In this document: one piece after another, positions 63,936-64,000 of the stretch
Layout: the number at the start of each line of letters is the position of its first letter
How positions within the stretch are numbered: the first letter of the stretch is position 1
Assembly (NCBI RefSeq): GCF_015667795.1
Contig: NZ_JADPEL010000003.1
Location: 81,851-145,850, forward strand
Direction: 5' to 3'
DNA: 64,000 nucleotides
From: Clostridium sp. D53t1_180928_C8
GTDB lineage: Bacteria; Bacillota; Clostridia; Clostridiales; Clostridiaceae
Notes under the pieces: model-generated
The model's database searches: none
The model's input: only the letters and a program-made list of their open reading frames with translations
What the model was told of the DNA's origin: nothing
Program-made: the position numbers and the translations under genes

Positions 63936-64000
63936 TATCTTTTTTCCTTGTAAAATTATTATTTAATATGTTGCTTACCCATAATTCATTTATACCTTTT
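63907..64000 (-). CDS. End of a probable FliO, partial (5' end outside window)
   Basis: The last 30 residues of an open frame (visible from 63999, KGINELWVSN onward, ending YTKSDFK) end inside the fliP start region. Only a short basic C-terminus is visible. Position directly before fliP fits FliO, but the sequence alone does not prove it. Confidence 0.4.
   Translation of the reverse strand, partial: KGINELWVSNILNNNFTRKKDNGYTKSDFK

Overview
The window is a 64-kb chromosomal segment of a low-GC, flagellated Firmicute, most likely a Clostridium sensu stricto species. The support is the very AT-rich codon use, strong GGAGG/GGGGG ribosome binding sites with frequent TTG and GTG starts, T-box and riboswitch leaders, and family-level matches to clostridial proteins. 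There is no phage, insertion sequence or CRISPR array. Most genes are on the minus strand.

Layout. 0-9.5 kb: MurNAc-6-P catabolism (PTS IIA, murQ, murR), mannose-1-P guanylyltransferase, an aldehyde dehydrogenase, a DUF3298-type secreted protein, an RluF-type pseudouridine synthase, then an unusual SigI C-domain/RsgI fusion next to a sortase, then ispF. 9.5-13.5 kb: a SAM-riboswitch NhaC-type transporter (metT) and a tRNA block (Lys, Gly, Gly, Gly, Leu) that contains an HNH protein and an unknown gene between two identical tRNA-Gly copies. 13.5-24.3 kb: T-box thrS, a two-component system with a TPR protein, an M48 protease, a second-type ribosomal protein S4 behind a perfect Fur-type box, and a SAM-riboswitch metY-hom operon. 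24.3-33.6 kb: fthC, an ABC exporter, a divergent locus of CodA-like deaminase, creatininase and DMT transporter with a PucR regulator, and a second homoserine dehydrogenase. 33.6-42.5 kb: glnS and gltX (T-box), several small proteins including a Cys-rich metallothionein-like one and a Gln/Asn-rich one, and a guanine-riboswitch purine permease. 42.6-52.7 kb: one branched-chain amino acid operon, ilvN-cimA-leuC-leuD-leuB-ilvD-ilvB-ilvC, behind an unusual T-box-like leader. 52.8-55.5 kb: glmM, yerC, an AIM24 protein. 55.6-64 kb: a flagellar export and switch operon, (fliO)-fliP-fliQ-fliR-flhB-flhA-fliA-flgF-flgG-fliM-fliN.

How the parts work together. Amino-acid supply is controlled mainly by RNA leaders: SAM-I on metT and metY-hom, T-boxes on thrS, gltX and probably ilvN. 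The ilv operon has citramalate synthase where leuA is often found, so isoleucine is probably made from pyruvate and acetyl-CoA using the shared LeuCD/LeuB steps. The two hom genes probably divide flux between methionine and threonine.

Most unusual points: (1) a sigma-I C-terminal domain without its sigma-2 part, fused to an RsgI anti-sigma that has lost the Asn-Pro cleavage site; (2) a zinc-ligand-poor S4 paralogue under a Fur-type operator; (3) a candidate creatinine-utilisation locus; (4) a dispersed short palindromic repeat that has expanded the P3 loop of both SAM riboswitches. All calls come from reading the sequence; no database search was run.
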